Under the pieces are notes generated by a model. It did not search any database. It saw only the letters and a program-made list of their open reading frames with translations, and had not been told where the DNA came from. The translations under genes were made by a program, and so were the position numbers. Positions 8,192-16,286 of a DNA stretch of 36,106 nt are shown here, in pieces. Location of the stretch: assembly GCA_030431775.1 (NCBI GenBank), contig JAUIHW010000040.1:1-36106 (forward strand). Reading direction: 5' to 3'. Source of the DNA: Gammaproteobacteria bacterium (GTDB lineage Bacteria; Pseudomonadota; Gammaproteobacteria; Pseudomonadales; JAUIET01). The stretch's first letter is position 1. Each line of letters opens with the position of its first letter.

Positions 8192-9052
8192 CTACGATGA
8201 GCCACCGGAGGCGCGAAGCGCGCGAATATTAATAAAGCTGTCAACAAGCGCGACCGCACACAGCAGTTGCTTCAGCGGGTCCAGCATGATCAACAGTACA
8301 TAAAAAGCGATCAGCAAGCCGGTTGCTCCACTGGAACGATACAACAAGGCATGCACCAGGCCGATACCGGCCACCAAAAGCGGCAATAAACACATCCAGG
8401 CCCACATCTGCAGGCTGTCAGTACTGAACAGCAATATCGCAAACGCGACCAGACCAATGGCGATTGCGGGTTTGAAGCGCAGCGCCCTGAACTCCTCACC
8501 GAAACCGCCCGGATTAAACAGTACCGCCTGCCAATACCGTGCCAGCGCCAGAGCACAGACGGCAATCGTAATGGCCGCACCAGTAAACATGCCGGCCAGA
8601 TCGCTCAGCTGCAAATTGCTCAGAATCTGCTTTGCCGGGTCCTGCTCCGGAACCTTGGCGAACACTTCAGCAAACAATTGACTGTACAGGTCAAGTATCT
8701 GCTGTAAATAAGCACCCCCGGCAAACAGTAACAATATGGCCAATGCCATGGCGCCTGCAGCTCCGGCCAACAAACTGGTGTTCCAGCTGGTTGAAAATCG
8801 CAGTACCACCGCCATAGCAAAAGTGATCAGCAAGCCAAGCAATGCCAGCGGAAAATGCAACCATGCCAAGACTGACGCCGGCAGCAAGGCCCAGAGCAAA
8901 ATAAAAAAGCCCTGCTCCACGCCTTTGCGCAAGGTGATCAACGCAATTACCGCCGCACTGATCCAGAAAAATATTTCCGTTCCAGCACCGGGAACAGCAA
9001 CGATGAGCGCCTGCATACGCCCGCGCATGACAAACTCAGCAATACTTTTCAC
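8192..9052 (-). CDS. Multi-pass membrane protein of the rpsR-rplI interval, function unknown
   Basis: The 286-residue product has about eight hydrophobic segments (for example EIFFWISAAVIALITL and AITIAVCALALA) separated by short loops, with no catalytic motif I recognise. A membrane gene of this kind occupies the same position between rpsR and rplI in Pseudomonas and related genera, and the overall look resembles the YybS/DUF2232 type; I could not verify the family. GTG 9052 was chosen because AGGGG is nine bases upstream; a GTG at 9097 would add 15 residues without hydrophobic character. Co-transcription with ribosomal genes does not reveal its role. Confidence 0.75.
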   Translation of the reverse strand: MKSIAEFVMRGRMQALIVAVPGAGTEIFFWISAAVIALITLRKGVEQGFFILLWALLPASVLAWLHFPLALLGLLITFAMAVVLRFSTSWNTSLLAGAAGAMALAILLLFAGGAYLQQILDLYSQLFAEVFAKVPEQDPAKQILSNLQLSDLAGMFTGAAITIAVCALALARYWQAVLFNPGGFGEEFRALRFKPAIAIGLVAFAILLFSTDSLQMWAWMCLLPLLVAGIGLVHALLYRSSGATGLLIAFYVLLIMLDPLKQLLCAVALVDSFINIRALRASGGSS

Positions 9053-9123
9053 AGGCTTGACCCCTGTAGGGAGCCGCGTCCAGTTTGCACTACCCACCGC
9101 AAACCGAACGCCAGACCCGCTGC

Positions 9124-9351
9124 TCAGTCGTGACTGTCGGAGTATGGCAGCAATGCGATATAGCGCGCCCGCTTGATCTCCGCAGCCAGTTGCCGCTGAT
9201 ACCGTGCCTTGGTACCGGTAATTCGACTCGGCACTATTTTACCCGTCTCGGAAACAAATTCCTTGAGCAGGTCCAGGTCCTTGTAGTCGATGTCAGTAAT
9301 ACCTTCGGCGGTAAACTTACAGTACTTTCTACGACGAAAATAACGCGCCAT
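9124..9351 (-). CDS. rpsR: 30S ribosomal protein S18
   Basis: The 75-residue basic protein ([13 protein letters not shown] start, [13 protein letters not shown] core) is a full-length S18. It begins two bases after the rpsF stop, so the S6 and S18 partners are translationally linked; they bind 16S rRNA as a heterodimer. It continues into the membrane gene and rplI. Confidence 0.97.
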   Translation of the reverse strand: MARYFRRRKYCKFTAEGITDIDYKDLDLLKEFVSETGKIVPSRITGTKARYQRQLAAEIKRARYIALLPYSDSHD

Positions 9352-9353
9352 TT

Positions 9354-9770
9354 CTAGCCCTCCTCTACCTGATCGCCAGAATCATCAGGGCGGCTTTCTT
9401 CCCTTGCTGCCCGGCTTGCTTCATTGCGTTGCTTGCGCTCTTTGCTTTCCCGCTCCTGCTTCATGATCGGCGATTCAGCGGTCAGCGCCTCGTTGCGTTT
9501 GATGATCAGATTGCGCAGCACAGCATCGTTGTAGCGAAATGCAGTTTGCAGTTCGTCCAGCGTTTCTGCGTCGATTTCGACATTCATCAACACATAATGG
9601 GCTTTGTGCAGTTTATCGATGGAAAAGGCCAGCTGACGTCGGCCCCAGTCTTCCAGACGGTGAATTTTACCACCGGACTTCTCAATCGAGCCCTTGTAAC
9701 GCTCGATCATGCTGGGTACCTGTTCGCTCTGGTCAGGGTGGACCAGAAACACAATTTCGTAGTGTCTCAT
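9354..9770 (-). CDS. rpsF: 30S ribosomal protein S6
   Basis: The 138-residue protein begins [17 protein letters not shown], the standard S6 N-terminus, with the [14 protein letters not shown] and NVEIDA strands of the ferredoxin-like fold. A charged tail after residue 100 ([16 protein letters not shown] and an acidic end) corresponds to the glutamate-rich tail that RimK extends in some bacteria. AAGGAG precedes the ATG at good spacing. It is the first gene of the operon; the promoter and a leader hairpin are annotated separately. Confidence 0.97.
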   Translation of the reverse strand: MRHYEIVFLVHPDQSEQVPSMIERYKGSIEKSGGKIHRLEDWGRRQLAFSIDKLHKAHYVLMNVEIDAETLDELQTAFRYNDAVLRNLIIKRNEALTAESPIMKQERESKERKQRNEASRAAREESRPDDSGDQVEEG

Positions 9771-9790
9771 AAAGACTCCTTCTGGTTATC

Positions 9791-9814
9791 GCCCCCCGTG
9801 TCAGACGGTGGAGC
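9791..9814 (-). promoter_or_regulatory. Leader hairpin upstream of rpsF, possible S6:S18 autoregulatory site
   Basis: On the minus strand GCTCC plus CCGT pair with ACGG plus GGGGC, with one bulged A and a CTGAC loop, ending about ten bases before the ribosome-binding site. S6:S18 complexes are known to bind leader hairpins of rpsF mRNA and repress translation. This hairpin is in the right place and carries CCG, but I have not matched it to the published consensus. Confidence 0.45.
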
Positions 9815-9854
9815 AAGGAGGTATGCTGTTTACCCGGCACAGACCGGGGCGCGC

Positions 9855-9883
9855 ATTCTAGGCGAGCGCTAGGACTATTGCAA
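9855..9883 (-). promoter_or_regulatory. Sigma-70 promoter of the rpsF operon
   Basis: On the minus strand TTGCAA (9883-9878) is followed by a 17-base spacer and TAGAAT (9860-9855), then a very GC-rich discriminator (GCGCGCCCC), typical of growth-rate and ppGpp-controlled ribosomal promoters. The predicted start near 9848 gives a leader of about 78 bases. A small CCCGG/CCGGG hairpin begins the transcript. Confidence 0.7.
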
Positions 9884-9901
9884 GCGTAAAGAAAGCTGGC
9901 T

Positions 9902-9921
9902 TCGGCGCAAGCGAGCGCCGA
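9902..9921 (-). terminator. Hairpin terminator candidate after the CsgG-like gene
   Basis: TCGGCGC and GCGCCGA (seven pairs) flank a six-base loop just after the CsgG-like stop codon. The downstream tail AGCTTTCTTT is only moderately T-rich. It separates that gene from the rpsF promoter. Confidence 0.45.
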
Positions 9922-9947
9922 GCGCCTTTACTATTACTGGTACCGGA

Positions 9948-10721
9948 TTACTGGCCAATACCCAGCTTGCCGCCTTTACCCAGGCCGCCTTCAACGGTCT
10001 GCGCTCGATAATTGCGCAATGCACCGATCATCTGGTTCAGCGAATCGGCAAAGGCCGCCACAATAACCTTACCTTCAGGCGTTTTGGTGTAGCCGCCCAA
10101 CGCGCCGGCGGCACTGCCGCCAAACATGCCGCCAAATAGATTGAAATCAAATTTCTTGGCACTGCCCACGGCCGCCGAAACCTGCACTCCCGAGCGGTTA
10201 TCGATCAGCAGCAAGGTGGTCGAGGCTTCATTTTTTTTCAGACCGCCGGCAATTGCTCCCAGGGTGCGGTTAGCCCCACCCAGCAGCCCACCCAGTGCAC
10301 CGCCGATGCCTCCGGTTTTATCCGAGAACTGAATGGAAGGATTGATCGTATAGTCGGCTGCAACCATCTGGCCTTTGCCGAAATTACTGCCTTCGCGAAG
10401 CTCACCAGAGTCCATCAGAGCCCGCTCACCCATCATATTATTCATTGCCCGGCCACGCTCCACGACAACAAAGCAGTTGGTTTGCTGAATCATCATCCGC
10501 AGTACCGGCACAGTACTGCCCAACCGGGGATAGCGACGATAATAGTCTGCCCACCAGGGTTCACTCTGATTTTCCACAACGGCCAGAGTACCCAGCGTGG
10601 CGTCGCAGTGCTCCAGACCTTGAACGCCAGTGGCATTGGCGCCCCCCGCGGCCCCACCCTGTGCCTGAGCCTGAACAGCCAGCACGACACTCAACAAGAC
10701 GACCCAATTTATATTTTTCAT
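9948..10721 (-). CDS. Secreted CsgG/HfaB-like protein
   Basis: The 257-residue product begins with a signal peptide (MKNINWVVLLSVVLAVQAQA) and has no lipobox cysteine, so it is probably periplasmic rather than a lipoprotein. The body follows the CsgG-family pattern: GTLAVVE near the N-terminus, a segment PVLRMMIQQTNCFVVVERG as in the CsgG core, and a later strand TTLLLIDNRSGVQV. Two glycine-rich stretches (GGIGGALGGLLGG and LFGGMFGGSAAGALGG) are conspicuous. Known CsgG proteins form outer-membrane pores for curli export, but no curli genes are here and export is not implied. ATG 10721 has AGGA eight bases upstream; a start at 10766 would hide the signal peptide. It lies 83 bases after rlmB on the same strand. 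Confidence 0.65.
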   Translation of the reverse strand: MKNINWVVLLSVVLAVQAQAQGGAAGGANATGVQGLEHCDATLGTLAVVENQSEPWWADYYRRYPRLGSTVPVLRMMIQQTNCFVVVERGRAMNNMMGERALMDSGELREGSNFGKGQMVAADYTINPSIQFSDKTGGIGGALGGLLGGANRTLGAIAGGLKKNEASTTLLLIDNRSGVQVSAAVGSAKKFDFNLFGGMFGGSAAGALGGYTKTPEGKVIVAAFADSLNQMIGALRNYRAQTVEGGLGKGGKLGIGQ

Positions 10722-10804
10722 AACCCTGATCCTATTATCATCCTGGATATTCTCCGACCATACCAAGTGGCGCGAAGCATGGCAAGCACTGAGCGTGCCG
10801 GCGT

Positions 10805-11566
10805 TTAAGGCCCGTCAGCCAGGCGCTGTCGGTTCACTTCAAACAGGCAGATCCCGGCAGCAACCGACACATTCAGGCTTTCCATTGTTCCAGGCATTGG
10901 CAGTTTGGCCAGGGTATCGCATTCCCGCCGGGTCAGCTGGCGCAAACCCTTGCCCTCGGCCCCCAGCACCAGCGCCGTGGGGCCACGAAAGTCCAGGTCG
11001 TAAACACTGGTTTCGGCGTGGCCACACAGGCCAGTCGACCACACACCGTGGTCTTGCAGCTGGCGCATGGCCCGAGCCAGATTGGTCACCCGATAAACGG
11101 GCAATATTTCGCTGGCACCGCAGGACACTTTGCGCACTGTGGCCGTCAGTCCCACCGCACGATCCTTGGGGATGATTACGCCGGCCGCGCCCGCCGCTTC
11201 AGCACTGCGCAGACAGGCCCCCAGATTGTGCGGATCGGTCACGCCGTCGAGTACCAGCCACAAGGATTGCCCAGCGTCTTCCTGCAGGCGCAACCGTAAC
11301 TCCGCGTCGGCCAGCACCGGCGCTGGGTCGCACCAGGCGAGCACGCCCTGGTGATTGCCCTCAACCAGCCCTTCAAGCTCGAGGCGGCTGAGCTGTTCGA
11401 CCGGCACCGCCAGCCGCTCGGCCATCGACTGCAGGGCCTGAACCCTCTGGTCCGCCCGCTCGCTGGCGATGCACAGGCGCTGTATTCTTTTGGGCGCCCT
11501 GTGCAACAAGGCCTCCACACTGTGAATTCCATACAGCCACTGCCACTTGTCCTGACCTTTACCCAT
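10805..11566 (-). CDS. rlmB: RlmB, 23S rRNA 2'-O-methyltransferase (Gm2251)
   Basis: The 253-residue SPOUT methyltransferase has an N-terminal substrate-binding domain (WLYGIHSVEALL) and the knot motifs PHNLGACLRSAEAAG, LVLGAEGKGLRQLT and ESLNVSVAAGICLFE, closely matching E. coli RlmB. It uses S-adenosylmethionine to methylate G2251 in the peptidyl-transferase P loop. Its ATG overlaps the rnr stop codon by one base (TAATG), so it is translationally coupled to rnr, the classical pairing. Confidence 0.95.
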   Translation of the reverse strand: MGKGQDKWQWLYGIHSVEALLHRAPKRIQRLCIASERADQRVQALQSMAERLAVPVEQLSRLELEGLVEGNHQGVLAWCDPAPVLADAELRLRLQEDAGQSLWLVLDGVTDPHNLGACLRSAEAAGAAGVIIPKDRAVGLTATVRKVSCGASEILPVYRVTNLARAMRQLQDHGVWSTGLCGHAETSVYDLDFRGPTALVLGAEGKGLRQLTRRECDTLAKLPMPGTMESLNVSVAAGICLFEVNRQRLADGP

Positions 11567-13833
11567 TAGCGCCTGCGCGGTTTACGCTTCTTTTTACCGG
11601 CCGATTTTTCCGCACCACAAAGTGCCAGATCAACTTTGCGTTCATCCAGGTTGACTCCGACCAGGCGCACCCGCAGGCGGTCTCCCAAACGAAAGCTCGC
11701 ACCGGTCCGCTCACCCTGCAAACGTTGCTTCGCCGCGTCAAAGTGGTAATAGTCATTGTCCAGTGCCGTCACATGCAACAGGCCTTCAACATAAATTGAT
11801 TCCAGCTCTACAAACAGGCCAAAGCCGGTCACGGCATTGACAAGGCCATCAAACTCTTCGCCTACCCGGTCGCTCAGGTATTCACATTTTAGGAATGCAA
11901 CCACATCCCGAGTGGCATCGTCAGCCCGCCGTTCGGTCATCGAACTGTGCTCTGCCAAGGAAAGCATGTCGGCTGGTGAGTATGGGTAGATGGCTTTTCG
12001 TGCCAGCGGCCGGGCACCACGAACCCGCTGGACGTGCTTGTTTGCATGGCGAGATCGGATAACAGCCCGGATAGCGCGGTGCACCAACAGGTCCGGATAG
12101 CGTCGGATCGGCGAGGTAAAATGGGTGTATGCCTGATAAGCCAGGCCGAAGTGCCCCTTGTTTTCCACGTGGTAGACCGCCTGGCTCATGGAGCGCAGCA
12201 TCATGCTCTGCAGGATCGAAGAATCCGGACGCTTCGCCGCCTTTTCAGCAAGTACCAGGTAGTCCTTGGGGCCGGGCTTCGCACCCCCACCCAGACTCAA
12301 GCCAAGCTCACCAAGAAAGTCCCGCAGGTTCAGAAGCTTCTCGGCGCTGGGCCCTTCATGCACTCTGAATACAGTCGCCCAATCAAGACCTTCAAGAAAG
12401 CGCGCCGCGCTGACATTGGCGGCCAACATGCATTCTTCAATCAGTTTGTGGGCCTCGTTCCTTTGCACCGGAACAATGTCTTCGATTTTTCGGTCCGAGC
12501 CGAAGATTATCTGAGTTTCACGCGTTTCAAAATCCATTGCACCGCGTTGCTGACGGGCGCCACGCAATGCCTGATAGACCCCGTAGAGTGTGTCCAGAGG
12601 CTTGCGCAGGGCTGCGGCCAGTGCATCACCACCGGCCAGGTAGTCGCCCACCTGGGTATAGGTCAGACGTGCCACTGAACGGAACAGGCCTTCGAAAAAC
12701 TGATAGCCCGTTACCCGGCCGGCGGCCGATACCGTCATCTCGCAAACCACACAGAGGCGGTCGACGTCGGGGTTCAGAGAGCACAGCCCATTGGACAGCT
12801 CCTCCGGCAGCATGGGCACGACCTGGCCAGGAAAATACACCGAGTTGCCGCGGCGCGCCGCTTCACGATCAAGCGCCGAGCCGACGGCCACATAGTGGGA
12901 GACATCGGCAATAGCCACCCAAAGACGCCAGCCACCGGACTTGCGCTGCTCGGCATAGACCGCATCATCGAAATCGCGGGCATCCTCACCGTCGATGGTC
13001 ACAAAGGGCAGGTCACGCAAGTCCACGCGGTGCTGTTTATCCGCTTCGCTCACAGCGCTGCTGATGCCTGCCACTTCATGCTGCACATCCACCGGCCAGA
13101 TGTATGGAATGTCATGAGTGCGCAGCGCAATATCGATCTCCATGCCCGGGGCGAGGTGGTCGCCCAGCACTTCATCTATTCGCCCGCTGGGTGGCGCTTC
13201 CGCGCTGGGCTGATGGAGTATCTCAACCGATACAATCTGCCCGGCCTTGGCCTTACCACGCTCTTTTTTCGGGATAACAACCTGATGGCTGATACGCTGG
13301 TCATCCGGGTCGACGAACCAGAACCCCCGCTCTCCCTGCAAGCGGCCAACAATATGACTGTGCGCACGTTCCAGAACCTCAACGATATGGGCCTCACCCT
13401 GGCCACGGCGAGTGAAGCCAATGCGCCGCCCAAGCACCAGATCACCATCAAACACCAGGCGCATCTGTCGCGGGCTGAGGAACAGATCTTCTCCGCCACC
13501 TTCGGGCGCCAGAAAGCCAAAACCGTCACGATGCCCGAGCACGCGGCCACGAATGAGATCCAGCTTGTCAATCAGGCCAAATGCACCACGGCGGTTACGA
13601 ACCAGCTGGCCATCGCGCAGCATGGCCTTGAGCCGCCGTTCGAGCGCTACTTCCTGTTCGGTGCGCAGTTTCAGGGCACGGGCTATCTGCTGTTCCGTCA
13701 GAGGCTTACCCGCCTTGTTGAGGAGCTTCAGTATATGCTCGCGACTGGCTATGGGTACCTCGTAGCGTTGCGCTTCGCGCGCCGCGTGCGGGTCATCTCC
13801 TATGTCGTTTTTTCGGTGTTTCTTCCCTGGCAT
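11566..13833 (-). CDS. rnr: RNase R, 3'-5' exoribonuclease
   Basis: The 755-residue protein has an N-terminal winged-helix segment, cold-shock domains, the RNB catalytic domain with TIDGEDARDFDDAVY carrying the metal-binding aspartates, an S1 domain near the C-terminus and a lysine/arginine tail (KKKRKPRRR). It degrades structured RNA and acts in rRNA quality control. ATG 13833 has AAGG seven bases upstream and gives MPGKKHRKN; a TTG 18 bases earlier is unlikely. It is the first gene of the rnr-rlmB-CsgG-like unit. The long open frames on the opposite strand within it are codon-bias shadows. Confidence 0.95.
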   Translation of the reverse strand: MPGKKHRKNDIGDDPHAAREAQRYEVPIASREHILKLLNKAGKPLTEQQIARALKLRTEQEVALERRLKAMLRDGQLVRNRRGAFGLIDKLDLIRGRVLGHRDGFGFLAPEGGGEDLFLSPRQMRLVFDGDLVLGRRIGFTRRGQGEAHIVEVLERAHSHIVGRLQGERGFWFVDPDDQRISHQVVIPKKERGKAKAGQIVSVEILHQPSAEAPPSGRIDEVLGDHLAPGMEIDIALRTHDIPYIWPVDVQHEVAGISSAVSEADKQHRVDLRDLPFVTIDGEDARDFDDAVYAEQRKSGGWRLWVAIADVSHYVAVGSALDREAARRGNSVYFPGQVVPMLPEELSNGLCSLNPDVDRLCVVCEMTVSAAGRVTGYQFFEGLFRSVARLTYTQVGDYLAGGDALAAALRKPLDTLYGVYQALRGARQQRGAMDFETRETQIIFGSDRKIEDIVPVQRNEAHKLIEECMLAANVSAARFLEGLDWATVFRVHEGPSAEKLLNLRDFLGELGLSLGGGAKPGPKDYLVLAEKAAKRPDSSILQSMMLRSMSQAVYHVENKGHFGLAYQAYTHFTSPIRRYPDLLVHRAIRAVIRSRHANKHVQRVRGARPLARKAIYPYSPADMLSLAEHSSMTERRADDATRDVVAFLKCEYLSDRVGEEFDGLVNAVTGFGLFVELESIYVEGLLHVTALDNDYYHFDAAKQRLQGERTGASFRLGDRLRVRLVGVNLDERKVDLALCGAEKSAGKKKRKPRRR

Positions 13834-13947
13834 TACAAACCTTGAGTGCAAATAATCCGGCTATTATGCCTGCGCTGCCTAACCAAGCGTTAACAGTAGA
13901 AACCCACAGCGCTTGCTAATGTGAGCTTTTTACTTTCCGGAGTCTCA

Positions 13948-15117
13948 ATGAACGCAGTCGGCCGTGGCTTTGAATTGGCCCGCTCTATTGAACCCGTGGT
14001 GCTTGAAAATGCCGCGGCTTCTGAGGAACAACGAACACTTTCCCCCGCAATTGTCGACGCTTTGTGGGACAGCGGTTTGATGCAGTGGATGAATCCCAAG
14101 GCAGCAGGCGGCAGTGAGCCCGGTTTTCGGGAAATGATTGACACCTGGCTGGAAATGGCGCGCCAGGACGGCTCAGTTGGCTGGATCGGCATCGCCAACC
14201 TCCCATCGGCCGCGTTCGGCGCAGCGTTTTTGCCCGATGAAGGTTTCGCCGAAGTGTTCGGCGCCAACAACAACCGGGTCACTATGGCGGGACAGTTTTT
14301 CCCTAATGGACAAGGGGTAAAGGTAGCCGGTGGCTATACGGTGAGCGGCGCCTGGCAGTTTGGTAGCGGAACCGGCCATTCAGAATACGTGGTGGGCGGC
14401 TTTATACCCCTGATAGACGGCGAGATGCCCATGCAGGATAACGGCATGCCGGAAATGTGGGTCGCAGTAATGCCAAGAGAGGATATTAACTTCACCGACA
14501 ACTGGCATGTGCAGGGCTTAAAGGGTACCGGCAGCTTTGACTACAATGTGCAGGAAGTATTCGTACCCGATTCTCGCTGTTATCCCTTGTTTGGTGCCCG
14601 GAGCTATCGTGGCGCAGCGCTGGCGGACATGGGCATCATGCCCATGGTGGCCGCCGGCCATGCGGCCTGGGCACTGGGCGTGTCGCGCTCCATGCTGGAT
14701 GACATCAAAGCTCTTGCGCTGGAAAAAACCCGCATGGGGGATGAATCGTCGCTGGGTAACAAGTTGACGTTTCAACGCGATTTCGCCCATCACGAAGGCA
14801 TGTGGCGAGCCGCCTATCATCTGGTTTGCCATAGCTACGAACAGGCTGAACAGCAGTTTCTGGCCAGCGCCGAATTGCCCATTTCAGCAAGAGCAGAGCT
14901 GCGGGTAGCGGCTACCTATGCAACTGAGGCGGCGCGCGAGGTTTGCCAGTGGGCGCATCTGGCCGCCGGCACCAGCGCCATCCGTGAGGGCTCGCGTCTG
15001 GAGCGCGCCTTTCGCGATATGTACACCGGCACCCAGCACGCCTTTATTAATGAAAAAACCTACACCGATGCGGCCAAAGTAATGCTTGGCCTGATTGAAG
15101 ACGCCCCCGGCCTGTAG
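13948..15117 (+). CDS. Acyl-CoA-dehydrogenase-fold flavin enzyme (group D monooxygenase-like)
   Basis: The 389-residue protein has the ACAD fold: a helical N-terminal domain (LWDSGLMQWMNPKAAGGSEP, then ARQDGSVGWIG), a beta-domain (GGYTVSGAWQFGSGTGHSEY) and a C-terminal helical bundle. The motif GAWQFGSG and the absence of a recognisable catalytic acyl-CoA-dehydrogenase glutamate point to the HpaB/DszC/HsaA-type flavin-dependent monooxygenases rather than true dehydrogenases. Those enzymes take reduced flavin from a partner reductase, which is not present here. ATG 13948 has GGAG six bases upstream; a GTG at 13921 is weaker. Two bases separate it from the sulfotransferase-like gene, so the two are surely co-transcribed. 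Substrate unknown; aromatic or steroid-like compounds are the family precedent. Confidence 0.75.
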   Translation: MNAVGRGFELARSIEPVVLENAAASEEQRTLSPAIVDALWDSGLMQWMNPKAAGGSEPGFREMIDTWLEMARQDGSVGWIGIANLPSAAFGAAFLPDEGFAEVFGANNNRVTMAGQFFPNGQGVKVAGGYTVSGAWQFGSGTGHSEYVVGGFIPLIDGEMPMQDNGMPEMWVAVMPREDINFTDNWHVQGLKGTGSFDYNVQEVFVPDSRCYPLFGARSYRGAALADMGIMPMVAAGHAAWALGVSRSMLDDIKALALEKTRMGDESSLGNKLTFQRDFAHHEGMWRAAYHLVCHSYEQAEQQFLASAELPISARAELRVAATYATEAAREVCQWAHLAAGTSAIREGSRLERAFRDMYTGTQHAFINEKTYTDAAKVMLGLIEDAPGL

Positions 15118-15119
15118 TC

Positions 15120-16286
15120 ATGACACAAATACCCACCGTTACAGAACTGAGCGAACGCGCTCAGGAAGAAACCGGCAAAGAAGACTTTGGCGACCCGGGC
15201 TGCCTGGAAGGCCTGGAAGTGTATCTGGAGACGATTCGCCGCCACGTCCCCGACCAGGCCGGGCAGCAGAAGCTGCTGAAAATACAATACAAAAAGCTGG
15301 TCAGCCGACTTAAGATTTTCGCCGCCTTCGCAGAACACCCAGAGATTCTGCAGCAGCAGATAAACGCCCCAATATTTGTCACTGGCCTGCCTCGCTCAGG
15401 CACTTCGGCTTTGTTGAATCTGCTGGCAGTCGACCCCGCTGCACGCCCTTTGCTGCAATGGGAGCTACGCCACCCCGAGCCATACCCGGGCTTGCGGCCC
15501 GGCGAAATGGATCCGCGCTATCAGCAACTGGTTGCGCACATGAGCTCCCTGCAGGACAGTGAGTTTCGCAAAATGCATTATGCTGATGCCGACACGCCGG
15601 AAGAATGCGTTCTGCTGCATCAGTTGTCATTTGATGGCGTACAAACCGGCTTTGAAGTCATGCTGGAGCCCTATCGAAGCTGGTTTATTGAGCACGACCT
15701 TAGCCGCCTGTACGCCGAATACAAAAACTTTCTCAAACTATTGCAGTGGCAGCGTCCAGCCGATTATTGGGTATTGAAGGCACCAGCACACATGTGGGCC
15801 ATTGATTGTGTGGCCCGCGAATTTCCTGACGCCACGGTTGTGTGGGGGCACCGCGACCCGGTTCGTGTCAGCGCCTCCATATGCAGCCTTACGCGGCAGG
15901 TAATGGACCTTTACATGGGTGACAACAGCCACATTGACCAACGCGAGTTTGCCTATTCCGTTATGGATTTCTATGCCGAATCATTGCATCGCGGGCTGAA
16001 TGAGCGGCAACGCCAACCACAGTTGCAATTTCTTGACTATAACCACAAGGAGTTGCTGGACAAGCCAATGGTGCTTCTGGAAGCTATTTTTGAGGCCAGT
16101 AAGCGCGACTTCAACCCGCAAATTGCCACTCGTTTCCAGCAGCACATCAGCGAACACCCGCAACATAAGCACGGCGAACACCGCTACACGCTGGAGCAAT
16201 TTGGCCTTCGCGAAGAAGACATTCGCCAGCGTTTTCATTTTTACTCTTTCCAAGACACTTACCTGGACGCATCTAATGAGCGATAA
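15120..16286 (+). CDS. Sulfotransferase-family protein (Sulfotransfer_3 type)
   Basis: The 388-residue protein carries the 5'-phosphosulfate-binding loop TGLPRSGTSALLN (88-100) and the 3'-phosphate-binding segment WGHRDPVRVSAS (242-253), the two PAPS-binding signatures of the family. A helical N-terminal extension of about 80 residues is also present. No signal peptide is seen, so it is cytoplasmic. Proteins of this type are numerous in marine gammaproteobacteria and few have a demonstrated acceptor. It starts two bases after the ACAD-like stop, and its last ten bases overlap the DUF1214 gene, which suggests one transcript and a common pathway. Sulfonation of a hydroxylated product of the upstream enzyme is a reasonable but untested idea. 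Confidence 0.8.
   Translation: MTQIPTVTELSERAQEETGKEDFGDPGCLEGLEVYLETIRRHVPDQAGQQKLLKIQYKKLVSRLKIFAAFAEHPEILQQQINAPIFVTGLPRSGTSALLNLLAVDPAARPLLQWELRHPEPYPGLRPGEMDPRYQQLVAHMSSLQDSEFRKMHYADADTPEECVLLHQLSFDGVQTGFEVMLEPYRSWFIEHDLSRLYAEYKNFLKLLQWQRPADYWVLKAPAHMWAIDCVAREFPDATVVWGHRDPVRVSASICSLTRQVMDLYMGDNSHIDQREFAYSVMDFYAESLHRGLNERQRQPQLQFLDYNHKELLDKPMVLLEAIFEASKRDFNPQIATRFQQHISEHPQHKHGEHRYTLEQFGLREEDIRQRFHFYSFQDTYLDASNER

Noticed and set aside
12034-13845. Long plus-strand open frames opposite rnr (214 and 316 residues)
   Set aside because: They mirror the RNase R codons, contain no recognisable domain, and rnr is unambiguous.
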